Shown here piece by piece: positions 16,086 to 22,102 of a stretch of DNA of 22,102 bases. Numbering within the stretch: position 1 is the first letter of the stretch; every line of letters begins with the position of its first letter. The notes beneath the pieces were generated by a model that saw only the letters and a list, made by a program, of their open reading frames with translations, searched no databases and was not told the DNA's origin. The position numbers and the translations under genes are program-made. The stretch covers positions 1 through 22,102 of the forward strand of contig CAMHDG010000004.1 of assembly GCA_946183815.1 (NCBI GenBank). The letters run 5' to 3'. Source of the stretch: an uncultured bacterium. Lineage in GTDB: Bacteria > Cyanobacteriota > Vampirovibrionia > Gastranaerophilales > Gastranaerophilaceae.

Positions 16086-16781
16086 ATGAGAAAAAATAAC
16101 AGAGCAAATGACGAATTAAGACCGGTAAAGTTTACAAAAGATTTTACAAAACACGCACTTGGGTCTGTACTTGTAGAATTTGGGGATACAAAGGTTATAA
16201 CAACGGCATCGGTTGACCACAAAAAGCCAAAATGGATGGAGCAAGACGACAACAGAGGCTGGGTAACGGCAGAATATTCACTGTTACCGTCTGCTACAAA
16301 TACAAGATGTCAAAGAGAGCGCTCAAAGGTTTCCGGTAGAACACACGAAATTCAAAGACTAATAGGACGTAGTTTAAGAGCGTGCGTTGATTTATCCAAA
16401 ATGCCTGATTTAACAATAACTATTGATGCAGATGTTATTCAGGCAGATGGCGGAACAAGAACAGCAAGTATCTGCGGAGGGTTTCTTGCTCTGCAAGATG
16501 CCGTAAACAAACTGCTGAAATCAGGCGAACTTAAAGAAAACCCTATTATTGAACCGATTGGCGCTATCTCTATCGGATTACAAGGAGATGACATCCTGCT
16601 CGATTTAGATTATGAAGAAGATTCTCACGCAAGAGTTGATTCCAATGTTGTTCTCACAAAAAGCGGTAAAATTGTCGATTTTCAAACAACATCAGAAGGC
16701 GAGCCTTACGAAAAATCACAAATGGACGAACTGTTCAATATTGCTAAAAAAGGGATAGAACAAATTATACAAATGTATTAG
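16086..16781 (+). CDS. rph: Ribonuclease PH
   Basis: A phosphorolytic 3'-5' exoribonuclease that trims tRNA 3' ends, active as a hexamer. The 231 residues match the family length (about 235-255). Diagnostic sequences include RPVKFTKDF near the N-terminus, the Arg-rich SGRTHEIQRLIGRSLRACVD, the core TITIDADVIQADGGTRTASI and the acidic DLDYEEDSHARVD that supplies catalytic Asp residues. ATG 16086 is chosen over 16071 because GAGGG lies 8 bases before it. The last four bases overlap the convergent GNAT gene's stop, so no terminator separates them. No rdgB-like NTPase follows, unlike many bacterial rph loci. Confidence 0.95.
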   Translation: MRKNNRANDELRPVKFTKDFTKHALGSVLVEFGDTKVITTASVDHKKPKWMEQDDNRGWVTAEYSLLPSATNTRCQRERSKVSGRTHEIQRLIGRSLRACVDLSKMPDLTITIDADVIQADGGTRTASICGGFLALQDAVNKLLKSGELKENPIIEPIGAISIGLQGDDILLDLDYEEDSHARVDSNVVLTKSGKIVDFQTTSEGEPYEKSQMDELFNIAKKGIEQIIQMY

Positions 16782-17377
16782 ATAGAAAGTTCTTTTGTCC
16801 ATTTGTATTTTACAGGGTTTCTACTGATTTCTTTAAACCCGTTACGCTCATAAAATGCAGTAACTTCAGGTAACGGATATAAATAAATCGGTTTTTGTGA
16901 AAATGTTTTTTTTATGGAATTTAGTAGCCCTTCTCCGACATGTTTATATTCTTTATTTTTACCATTTTTTGATGACCTGTTTATCAGATTTGGTTTTGTT
17001 TGCAGGTAATCTACACAAATAGAATATCCGTCATCACACGATGTTTGAGCAATGCCTAAAATCTGCTTTACATCAGGGGTATTATAATTTGTGTTTTGAG
17101 TAGTGAGCATAAATATTCGCTCTTTACTTGGATTGGATTTATTAAAATATAAATTATTTGCAGTATAGGCAATATCATCTCCAAATTTTGCCCCACCCCA
17201 TTTTTCTGCAACTTTAACCAAAGCATCTAAATCTTTCTTATTGTTAGGGTCAAACTCTAAAATCATCGCGTTACGTTTTACGTATTCGCCCGCTTCTTTA
17301 TTAAATTTCAAGATTTGCGAACTGTTTACGTATTTTGCCTTAAATGCTATGTTATTATGTGGGGTAATGTTATTCAT
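16778..17377 (-). CDS. GNAT-like N-acetyltransferase with Asn-rich N-terminus
   Basis: A 199-residue protein. The second half has GNAT features: strand ILGIAQTSCDDGYSICVDYL, then YKHVGEGLLNSI (145-156) resembling the acetyl-CoA-binding turn, then FYERNGFKEI (175-184), the usual GNAT C-terminal signature. The N-terminus MNNITPHNNIAFKAKYV is Asn-rich with an AFKA motif and no signal peptide. The start is set at 17377, where the ATG is embedded in TATATAAGTATG, rather than the open start at 17428, which would place the conserved upstream element inside the coding region. The substrate is unknown. It overlaps the end of rph by four bases tail to tail. Confidence 0.7.
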   Translation of the reverse strand: MNNITPHNNIAFKAKYVNSSQILKFNKEAGEYVKRNAMILEFDPNNKKDLDALVKVAEKWGGAKFGDDIAYTANNLYFNKSNPSKERIFMLTTQNTNYNTPDVKQILGIAQTSCDDGYSICVDYLQTKPNLINRSSKNGKNKEYKHVGEGLLNSIKKTFSQKPIYLYPLPEVTAFYERNGFKEISRNPVKYKWTKELSI

Positions 17378-17423
17378 ACTTATATAAAACACCTGAAAAA
17401 TAAATTTGCTACCTTTCTTTATT
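17375..17423 (-). promoter_or_regulatory. Shared upstream element, copy A (GNAT-like gene)
   Basis: On the minus strand GTGTTTTATATAAGTATG ends in the start codon. An upstream block within the complement of 17399-17423 matches that of copy B with one mismatch and a 3-base gap. The distance between blocks is 12 bases here against 33 in copy B, a difference of 21 bases or about two helical turns. Confidence 0.5.
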
Positions 17424-17557
17424 TTCAAACGACAATGGATAACGAGTTTTTATATGCAAAAAGTGAAAAAAGGGAAATGGAACATTAAAAACCAGATAAG
17501 ACAAATCTACCGTATTGCCACGCAATCAAGTTTGCTTGCAAAGGAAAACTTAACATA

Positions 17558-18919
17558 TTATCTATTCACAAAATCATATATAACCTCTTTAGCACATTCA
17601 AGTGCAACATCCGTTACAAAATCCATATCACTTTCTTCTATGATTAAAGGAGGGTTAAAATAAATTACATCGCCCAGTGGTCTTAAAAGAACCCCCTTCT
17701 TAAGTGCTTTTTTATAAATTTGATACCCCAGCCTTAACTTTCCGTCAAAAGCCTCTTTTGTATCTTTGTTTTTAACAAGTTCAATAGCGTTTACAAGTCC
17801 AATATGTCTGACCTCACCTACATTATCAAGATTTAAGAATTTATCTTTTATAATCTTATTAAAATAAACCGCACGCTTTTGGGCTTTTTCAATAATATTT
17901 TCTTCTTTAAGTATATTCAAAACCTCAATACCTGCAGAGCACCCCAGAGGGTTTCCTGCATAAGTGTGTGAGTGCATAAAGGCTTTACCCGTTGAATAAT
18001 CAGCATAAAAAGCATCATATATTTCTTGTGTAGTCACGCAAAGAGACATTGGCATATAACCACCTGTAAGCCCTTTAGAAAGGCACATTATATCAGGGGA
18101 AACACCGGCATGGTCAAACGCAAACATTTTTCCTGTTCTGCCATAACCCGTTGCTATCTCATCTGCTATCAAATGAACATTATATTTATCACAAAGTTCT
18201 CTCAATTTTTTTAGATATAATGGCGGATAAATTTTCATACCGGCAGAGCCTTGTAACAATGGTTCTACAAGCATGGCACAAGTTTCATCCCCATATTGTC
18301 CGAAAGTCTTTTCTGCTCCTTCTATACATTCACACCCGCAATTATCCCTACACTTACCCCAAGGGCAGCGGTAGCAGTCTGGACCTTGAACTCTTACAAT
18401 ATCCATTAAAATAGGTTTATAAATTGAAGAATATAAATCACATGCCCCAACAGATAAAGCACCTATAGTTTCTCCATGGTAAGCATCCGTTAATGCCATA
18501 AACCTTTTCTTTTGGGTATTTCCTGTCTGCTGATGGTATTGAAAACTCATTTTCATAGCCATTTCAACGGAGGCAGAGCCGTTATCGGCGAAATTAAATT
18601 TACATAACCCTTTTGGTACGACCTCAACCAACTTTTGGCACAATGTTATCGCTGTTTTATGCGTAAAATTCGCAAAAATAACATGCTCAAGCCTGTCTAA
18701 TTGCGATTTTACAGCACGATTAATCCTAGGGTTACAATGCCCCAACAAATTACACCACCACGAACTTACAACATCTTTATAACAGTTCCCATCAATATCA
18801 TATATATTTATCCCTTTGGCATGGTCAACCACAATAGGTGGTAAGTCCTCATAATCTTTCATCTGTGAACAAGGATGCCATATATATTTTAAATCTTCTT
18901 TAACCCAGTCTGTCATCAC
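17558..18919 (-). CDS. bioA: Adenosylmethionine-8-amino-7-oxononanoate aminotransferase
   Basis: PLP enzyme of biotin synthesis that converts KAPA to DAPA, normally with SAM as amino donor. It is about 453 residues and a class III aminotransferase. Visible features are SSWWCNLLGHCNPRI (about 52-66), NGSASVEMAMKM, DAYHGETIGALSVG, IADEIATGYGRTGKMFAFDHAG and the PLP lysine in CLSKGLTGGYMP (Lys282). An insert at 182-198 carries six Cys (CYRCPWGKC...CGCEC), more than I expect for the family. GGAGGGG lies 8 bases before a GTG at 18919 and 11 before an ATG at 18916; either could be the start. The GTG overlaps the bioD stop by four bases (GTGA), so the genes are translationally coupled. bioB and bioF are not in the window. 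Confidence 0.95.
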   Translation of the reverse strand: MMTDWVKEDLKYIWHPCSQMKDYEDLPPIVVDHAKGINIYDIDGNCYKDVVSSWWCNLLGHCNPRINRAVKSQLDRLEHVIFANFTHKTAITLCQKLVEVVPKGLCKFNFADNGSASVEMAMKMSFQYHQQTGNTQKKRFMALTDAYHGETIGALSVGACDLYSSIYKPILMDIVRVQGPDCYRCPWGKCRDNCGCECIEGAEKTFGQYGDETCAMLVEPLLQGSAGMKIYPPLYLKKLRELCDKYNVHLIADEIATGYGRTGKMFAFDHAGVSPDIMCLSKGLTGGYMPMSLCVTTQEIYDAFYADYSTGKAFMHSHTYAGNPLGCSAGIEVLNILKEENIIEKAQKRAVYFNKIIKDKFLNLDNVGEVRHIGLVNAIELVKNKDTKEAFDGKLRLGYQIYKKALKKGVLLRPLGDVIYFNPPLIIEESDMDFVTDVALECAKEVIYDFVNR

Positions 18920-19590
18920 TCAAATAGCCCCTCCAATACTGTTTTTGAGATATTCAAATCAACATCATTTGTTGCCACAACACCAACAACTTTTATTCCT
19001 GTCATTTTTTCAACCATCTCAAAATTATCTTTATGCATAAAACTATCTTTGTCATAATTATTAAGAATTATCCCCTTAATACTTATTCCTCTATTTTGGA
19101 TATATTCAACCGTAGTAAGTACGGAATTTATCGTACCAAGCCCTCCATCTGCCACAATCACAACATTTAGCCCTAAATCTTTTATTAAATCAGACATAAG
19201 GTATTTGTCCTCAATTATAGGGCATGTAATACCGCCCGCCCCCTCTGTCAGCATATAATCATAGTTATAAGATAAACTCTTATAATCAGACTTAATCTTA
19301 TCTATGCTAATGTTTACCCCTGCTCGTTTTGATGCCAAATGAGGTGATACAGCCTCCTCAAAACAATATGAAAGGCATGCCATAGGGTCAACATCAAGCC
19401 CTGATGTTTTAACCACATGAACACAATCCCCTGGGACTAATTTATTCCCAATTTTACCTGCACCGCTTAAAACAGGCTTATAATACCCACAATTTAAGTC
19501 ATATTCTCTCATTTTTTTGACAATAAGACCCGACACATACGTTTTACCAATATCTGTTCCAGTTGCCGTAACGAATAATGATTTTGCCAT
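18916..19590 (-). CDS. bioD: Dethiobiotin synthetase
   Basis: ATP-dependent carboxylase that closes the ureido ring of dethiobiotin from DAPA and CO2, the step after BioA. It is 224 residues, the usual length. Walker A is GTDIGKT (11-17). Other conserved parts are YYKPVLSG, SPHLASKRAG, the LTEGAGGITCPI motif and VVIVADGGLGTINSVLTTVEYI. GAGGGG about 8 bases before the ATG fixes the start. It is the first gene of a bioDA unit, expressed from an extended -10 promoter lying right after the SLH gene's terminator. Confidence 0.96.
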   Translation of the reverse strand: MAKSLFVTATGTDIGKTYVSGLIVKKMREYDLNCGYYKPVLSGAGKIGNKLVPGDCVHVVKTSGLDVDPMACLSYCFEEAVSPHLASKRAGVNISIDKIKSDYKSLSYNYDYMLTEGAGGITCPIIEDKYLMSDLIKDLGLNVVIVADGGLGTINSVLTTVEYIQNRGISIKGIILNNYDKDSFMHKDNFEMVEKMTGIKVVGVVATNDVDLNISKTVLEGLFE

Positions 19591-19610
19591 TTATATATCC
19601 CCTCAATGAT

Positions 19611-19619
19611 ATTATAACA
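19611..19619 (-). promoter_or_regulatory. bioDA promoter (extended -10)
   Basis: On the minus strand TGTTATAAT is a perfect extended -10 (TGnTATAAT), 20 bases before the bioD ATG. The -35 position falls inside the SLH gene's terminator and has no match to TTGACA. No palindromic BirA-type operator is obvious. Confidence 0.55.
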
Positions 19620-19625
19620 CTTCAA

Positions 19626-19657
19626 TAAAAAAAGAGCCGACCAAACGGTCAGCCCTT
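19626..19657 (-). terminator. Rho-independent terminator of the SLH gene
   Basis: On the minus strand AAGGGCTGACC (complement of 19647-19657), loop GTTT, then GGTCGGCTCTT (19642-19632) make an 11-base stem with two G-T pairs, followed by a T run. It lies 22 bases past the SLH stop. Confidence 0.9.
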
Positions 19658-19679
19658 CTTTTAATCTATGGTTTTAAGA

Positions 19680-21101
19680 TTATTGTTCTTCAAAAGTAAC
19701 CTTTAAAACTTCTTTAGGGTTTAAAGAAGAATCGTTAGAATACTTAGGAGCGAACAAGTATCTTACTTCGTCAACGATTTCGTAACCAACACCGAATACA
19801 CCGCCTGTTGCGTTTTCAACAGTGTTCCAAATTAACTTGCCTGCAGTTATGAATGAACCACCGAAGTTCTTAAGACCAGCAACAGGTTGTAAGCAGAATG
19901 TATCAACTAAAGTATTTGATAATCTGTCACCGTATTCTTCAACAGCGTTAGCACCTAAGTTGCATTCTTGACCGATTGTTCTGCCTGCAACACCTAAAAT
20001 TCTTCCTGCACAAGTAAGAGGAGCACCTAATACTCTTGCAATGATGTTAGGATCTTTAGTTGTATCAGCAGTTGCTTCAACTACAACATTTGGTAATGCT
20101 GTAACAGTTTCGCCGTTAACGATTTCTTTGAATTGTACTTTAATATAACCAGGGTTTTTAACACCAGGTCTAACTACTTCAGAAACAATACCTCTAACTT
20201 TAGAGCCTTCAGGATAAGTTACACCACCGATAGTAGCAGGTGCTGCTAATTTAGCAGTGAACTTGTCACCAGCGTTAGAAACTCTTGCAGAAAGTCTGTC
20301 TTCTAATTTAATTAACATATCAGAAGTTGCTGCTGCAACAGATGTTTTAACTGATGATGTTGCTGCAGAAGGATTTTTCTTCAAGTATTCTGCTAAAGCA
20401 CCAACCAAGTAAGTAACTTGTTCTTTTGACAAGTATTGGTTGTTGATAAGTGCTGCTTCATCAGGAACAGCGTCAAGAATACCTGTTGCTAATACTTCGT
20501 TAGTTGCAGCATAAGCCCAGTTAGGGATATGTTTAATTGTTTTTCCGTTATAAGTAGGTACTGCAGATGCATCTGATGTTACATCAAAGATTTTTGCTAA
20601 TGTACAGAATACTTCTGCTTTTGTAACTCTTTGTTCAGGTTTAAATGATTGATCAGGATAACCAATCATAATGTCTGCTGCTAATGCTCTGTCGATAGCA
20701 TCTTTAGCCCAGTAACTTGCAGCAACGTCTGTGTATTTATCAGCCGCTTTAACTTCTGCTAATTCCAGACCGTCAGCCAATGTTTGAGCCAATTCGCTTC
20801 TCAATACAGGTGCTTTATGATTCCATTTGCTACCTTCACCTGAAGATGCAGCAAGTTTTTCCATTTCTTTTTTTGCAAATGTTTGGATAACTACATTTTG
20901 CTTACCTGTAACAATTTTAGCATCGTCTGCTTTTTTAATTTTACCGCCTACGATAGCGTCAGCCTTAGCGCCAACTTGAATTTGTGCTTCTGAACCAAAC
21001 AATGTTGGGTGTGCGTATGACTGGAACTGAGGAGTATCAGCAGCCATTGCAGCGCATCCAAATGCTGCTACAGAAACTAATGTTAATAATGTCTTTCTCA
21101 T
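19680..21101 (-). CDS. Secreted SLH-domain envelope protein, highly expressed
   Basis: A 473-residue exported protein. The signal peptide is MRKTLLTLVSVAAFGCAAMA (cut near residue 20-21). An SLH region follows (about 98-172): LRSELAQTLADGLEL, FTDV-like YTDVAASYWAKDAIDRALA, GYPDQSFKPEQRVTKAEVF. A degenerate second copy is at about 190-240. SLH domains bind secondary cell-wall polymer or peptidoglycan. Residues about 268-345 have the pattern GDKFTAKLAAP...YPEGSKVRGIVSEV, which recalls the beta-rich periplasmic domain of TrbI/VirB10-like proteins; that is only a resemblance. The C-terminal part (355-450) is Gly-rich and moderately hydrophobic. Strong expression is suggested by a near-consensus promoter, AAAGGAG ribosome site, ATT/ATC in place of the ATA common in neighbours, and a strong terminator. 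A cyanobacterial-type outer-membrane to wall anchor is plausible. Confidence 0.85.
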   Translation of the reverse strand: MRKTLLTLVSVAAFGCAAMAADTPQFQSYAHPTLFGSEAQIQVGAKADAIVGGKIKKADDAKIVTGKQNVVIQTFAKKEMEKLAASSGEGSKWNHKAPVLRSELAQTLADGLELAEVKAADKYTDVAASYWAKDAIDRALAADIMIGYPDQSFKPEQRVTKAEVFCTLAKIFDVTSDASAVPTYNGKTIKHIPNWAYAATNEVLATGILDAVPDEAALINNQYLSKEQVTYLVGALAEYLKKNPSAATSSVKTSVAAATSDMLIKLEDRLSARVSNAGDKFTAKLAAPATIGGVTYPEGSKVRGIVSEVVRPGVKNPGYIKVQFKEIVNGETVTALPNVVVEATADTTKDPNIIARVLGAPLTCAGRILGVAGRTIGQECNLGANAVEEYGDRLSNTLVDTFCLQPVAGLKNFGGSFITAGKLIWNTVENATGGVFGVGYEIVDEVRYLFAPKYSNDSSLNPKEVLKVTFEEQ

Positions 21102-21153
21102 ACTTTTCTCCTTTAAGAAATAACAGTAATATTTTTATTCTCTCTTACTCACA

Positions 21154-21182
21154 ATTATCGTTAAAATTCAAGTAAATGTCAA
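21154..21182 (-). promoter_or_regulatory. Strong promoter of the SLH gene
   Basis: On the minus strand perfect TTGACA (complement of 21177-21182), exactly 17 bases, then GATAAT (21159-21154), with AT-rich sequence just upstream like an UP element. It leaves a leader of about 45 bases ending in AAAGGAG before the ATG. Confidence 0.8.
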
Positions 21183-21249
21183 GAATAATATTAAACTTAT
21201 ATTAAGATATTATATCCAATTTATAACAACATAAGAATACCCAACCGAC

Positions 21250-21618
21250 CTATTTTATAAATTCGGCAAAGTAAAACCCGCATGCCACCGATAAAAAGGC
21301 GAACAAACAACTAAAAGTAGAATATTTTAAAAACTCTAAATATCTTTCATGTGCGATTAAATCAATATTTTCATACTCAAATGCAGAAAATGTTGTATAA
21401 CTGCCGACAATCCCTGCAATTATAAATACATGTACACCGACACCCGATTTTAATAATATGTCAAACAAAAAACCAAGAGCGAAACACCCCGTTATATTAA
21501 CCCAAAATGTAGCCCAATGTTTGAGGTCAAAATTCTTTTGCAACACTCTTGTAACTATATAACGAAGAACCGAACCAATTCCACCGCCAAGCATAACTAA
21601 AAGACATTCTCTCATCAT
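21250..21618 (-). CDS. crcB: CrcB/FluC fluoride channel subunit (second of pair)
   Basis: A 122-residue four-helix membrane protein of the fluoride exporter family, which works as an antiparallel dimer. Family signatures are GGGIGSVLRY (11-20), WVNITGCFALGF with the pore Asn, and GSYTTFSAFEYE (the TTFS Na+/F- site) near residue 72-83. It starts within the last codons of the upstream paralogue (ATGA overlap, 21618-21615). That indicates a two-gene FluC of the heterodimer type known in some bacteria. The 148-base gap downstream belongs to the SLH promoter region. Confidence 0.93.
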   Translation of the reverse strand: MMRECLLVMLGGGIGSVLRYIVTRVLQKNFDLKHWATFWVNITGCFALGFLFDILLKSGVGVHVFIIAGIVGSYTTFSAFEYENIDLIAHERYLEFLKYSTFSCLFAFLSVACGFYFAEFIK

Positions 21619-22031
21619 ACTTGCCCCCTGTATTCAATTCTTCGTGTTCGGATTAACCAATTCATTAAATAATATCCGCAGTTCATCCCCCACGATACGA
21701 ATATAAGCCCAATAATCACACTTAAAAACATGTTTAAAAGTGCATACATATAATGATGTCTTAAAAATAACTCCAGAGCAGGATGGCTAAAAGCAGAAAA
21801 AGTTGTAAACCCGCCTGCAAAACCGACTGTTAACATTTTGTTCATGTTTTTGGATATAATATGGTGCTTTTTTATTGCCAAATACGAAACAAATCCAATT
21901 ATAAAACACCCCAAAGTGTTCACCAAAAACACACCTACCACATTCACAGGATACCCCCTGAACATGCCTAATATCAAATATCTTAACAGTGCCCCGAACG
22001 CACCGCCTATGAATACGTATATTATGCCCAT
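21615..22031 (-). CDS. crcB: CrcB/FluC fluoride channel subunit (first of pair)
   Basis: A 138-residue paralogue of the gene at 21250. It shows GGAFGALLRY (9-18), LVNTLGCFIIGF and GFAGGFTTFSAFSHPALE, so the pore Asn and the TTFS motif are kept. Four hydrophobic helices are evident; the C-tail is basic (RTRRIEYRGQV). TATAAT ends exactly six bases before the ATG, so the transcript would begin at the start codon and be leaderless. No ribosome site is visible. No fluoride riboswitch can lie between that promoter and the gene. Confidence 0.93.
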   Translation of the reverse strand: MGIIYVFIGGAFGALLRYLILGMFRGYPVNVVGVFLVNTLGCFIIGFVSYLAIKKHHIISKNMNKMLTVGFAGGFTTFSAFSHPALELFLRHHYMYALLNMFLSVIIGLIFVSWGMNCGYYLMNWLIRTRRIEYRGQV

Positions 22032-22037
22032 GACTTT

Positions 22038-22046
22038 ATTATAACA
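22038..22046 (-). promoter_or_regulatory. Extended -10 promoter of the crcB pair
   Basis: On the minus strand TGTTATAAT (complement of 22038-22046), identical to the bioDA box, followed by AAAGTC and then the crcB ATG. No -35 is recognisable 17 bases upstream. Confidence 0.5.
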
Positions 22047-22064
22047 TATAAATTATTGTTTAGC

Positions 22065-22081
22065 GGGCAACGAAGTTGCCC
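22065..22081. other. Perfect 7-base stem hairpin upstream of crcB
   Basis: GGGCAAC (22065-22071), loop GAA, GTTGCCC (22075-22081). Neither strand has a proper T run after it, so it is not a standard terminator. It borders the short repeats at the right edge and may belong to an intergenic repeat family. Confidence 0.5.
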
Positions 22082-22083
22082 TT

Positions 22084-22102
22084 TAGTGAATAGTGAATGG
22101 TG
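22084..22102. repeat. Heptamer direct repeat TAGTGAA at window edge
   Basis: TAGTGAA occurs twice in tandem (22084-22097), followed by TGGTG at the edge, so a third degenerate unit may continue outside. Short heptanucleotide tandem repeats are known from cyanobacterial genomes. The array is too short here to judge. Confidence 0.4.

Noticed and set aside
17406..17663. Plus-strand open frame between the GNAT-like gene and bioA.
   Set aside because: It runs into the antisense of bioA, covers the conserved upstream element, and has no ribosome site or recognisable protein.
22032..22102. Fluoride riboswitch upstream of the crcB pair.
   Set aside because: No crcB-motif pattern is visible, and the predicted promoter leaves no leader.

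Overview
The window looks like chromosomal DNA of a gut-type, non-photosynthetic cyanobacterial relative (Gastranaerophilales/Melainabacteria). This is inferred from the low G+C, the Asn/Lys/Ile-rich proteins, a very strongly expressed secreted SLH-domain protein as in cyanobacterial envelopes, a BFN (DUF151) protein, a DprA-like SLOG protein and several proteins with Asn/Ser-rich N-termini and no signal peptide. No database search was possible. I see no rRNA, tRNA, CRISPR array, insertion sequence or phage module.

Layout. 1-2445 (-): a PcrA/UvrD helicase cut by the left edge. 2536-4347 (+): a DprA-like SLOG protein and a HEAT-like repeat protein. 4350-5655 (-): a papain-like cysteine peptidase broken by a +1 frameshift, divergent from a stand-alone OLD-type TOPRIM protein (5807-6769, +). 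6835-7707 (+): a receiver-like/GGDEF protein with an altered active-site motif, followed by a strong terminator. 7839-8453 (+): a hypothetical protein. 8527-9033 (-): a BFN nuclease-family protein. 9157-11068 (+): an exported MEMO1-AMMECR1 fusion and a secreted protein made of six 20-residue repeats. 11192-14755 (-): an M16 metallopeptidase and a PHP-domain phosphoesterase. 14866-16781 (+): a membrane protein, a tiny zinc-ribbon protein and RNase PH. 16778-17377 (-): a GNAT-like protein. 17558-19590 (-): the biotin genes bioA and bioD. 19680-21101 (-): the SLH protein with a near-consensus promoter. 21250-22031 (-): two overlapping CrcB/FluC fluoride-channel genes.

Most genes are ordinary housekeeping or envelope genes in short transcription units. 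The coherent units are bioDA (overlapping genes under one extended -10 promoter), the FluC pair (4-base overlap, probably a leaderless mRNA) and the membrane protein/zinc ribbon pair (0-base spacing).

The most unusual signal is regulatory. Three minus-strand genes of unrelated families (the broken cysteine peptidase, the M16 peptidase and the GNAT protein) share an upstream signature. It consists of TATATAAGTAT at or near the start codon plus an upstream GTARCAAWTT block, with a GGCAA motif between them in two of the three. All three proteins lack a signal peptide and begin with Asn/Ser/Tyr-rich stretches. I infer a small regulon, possibly one for proteins leaving the cell by a non-Sec route. 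Other points worth checking are the signal peptide on the MEMO1-AMMECR1 fusion, the GGDEF domain with a changed A site but intact RxxD I site, and the 20-residue repeat protein.
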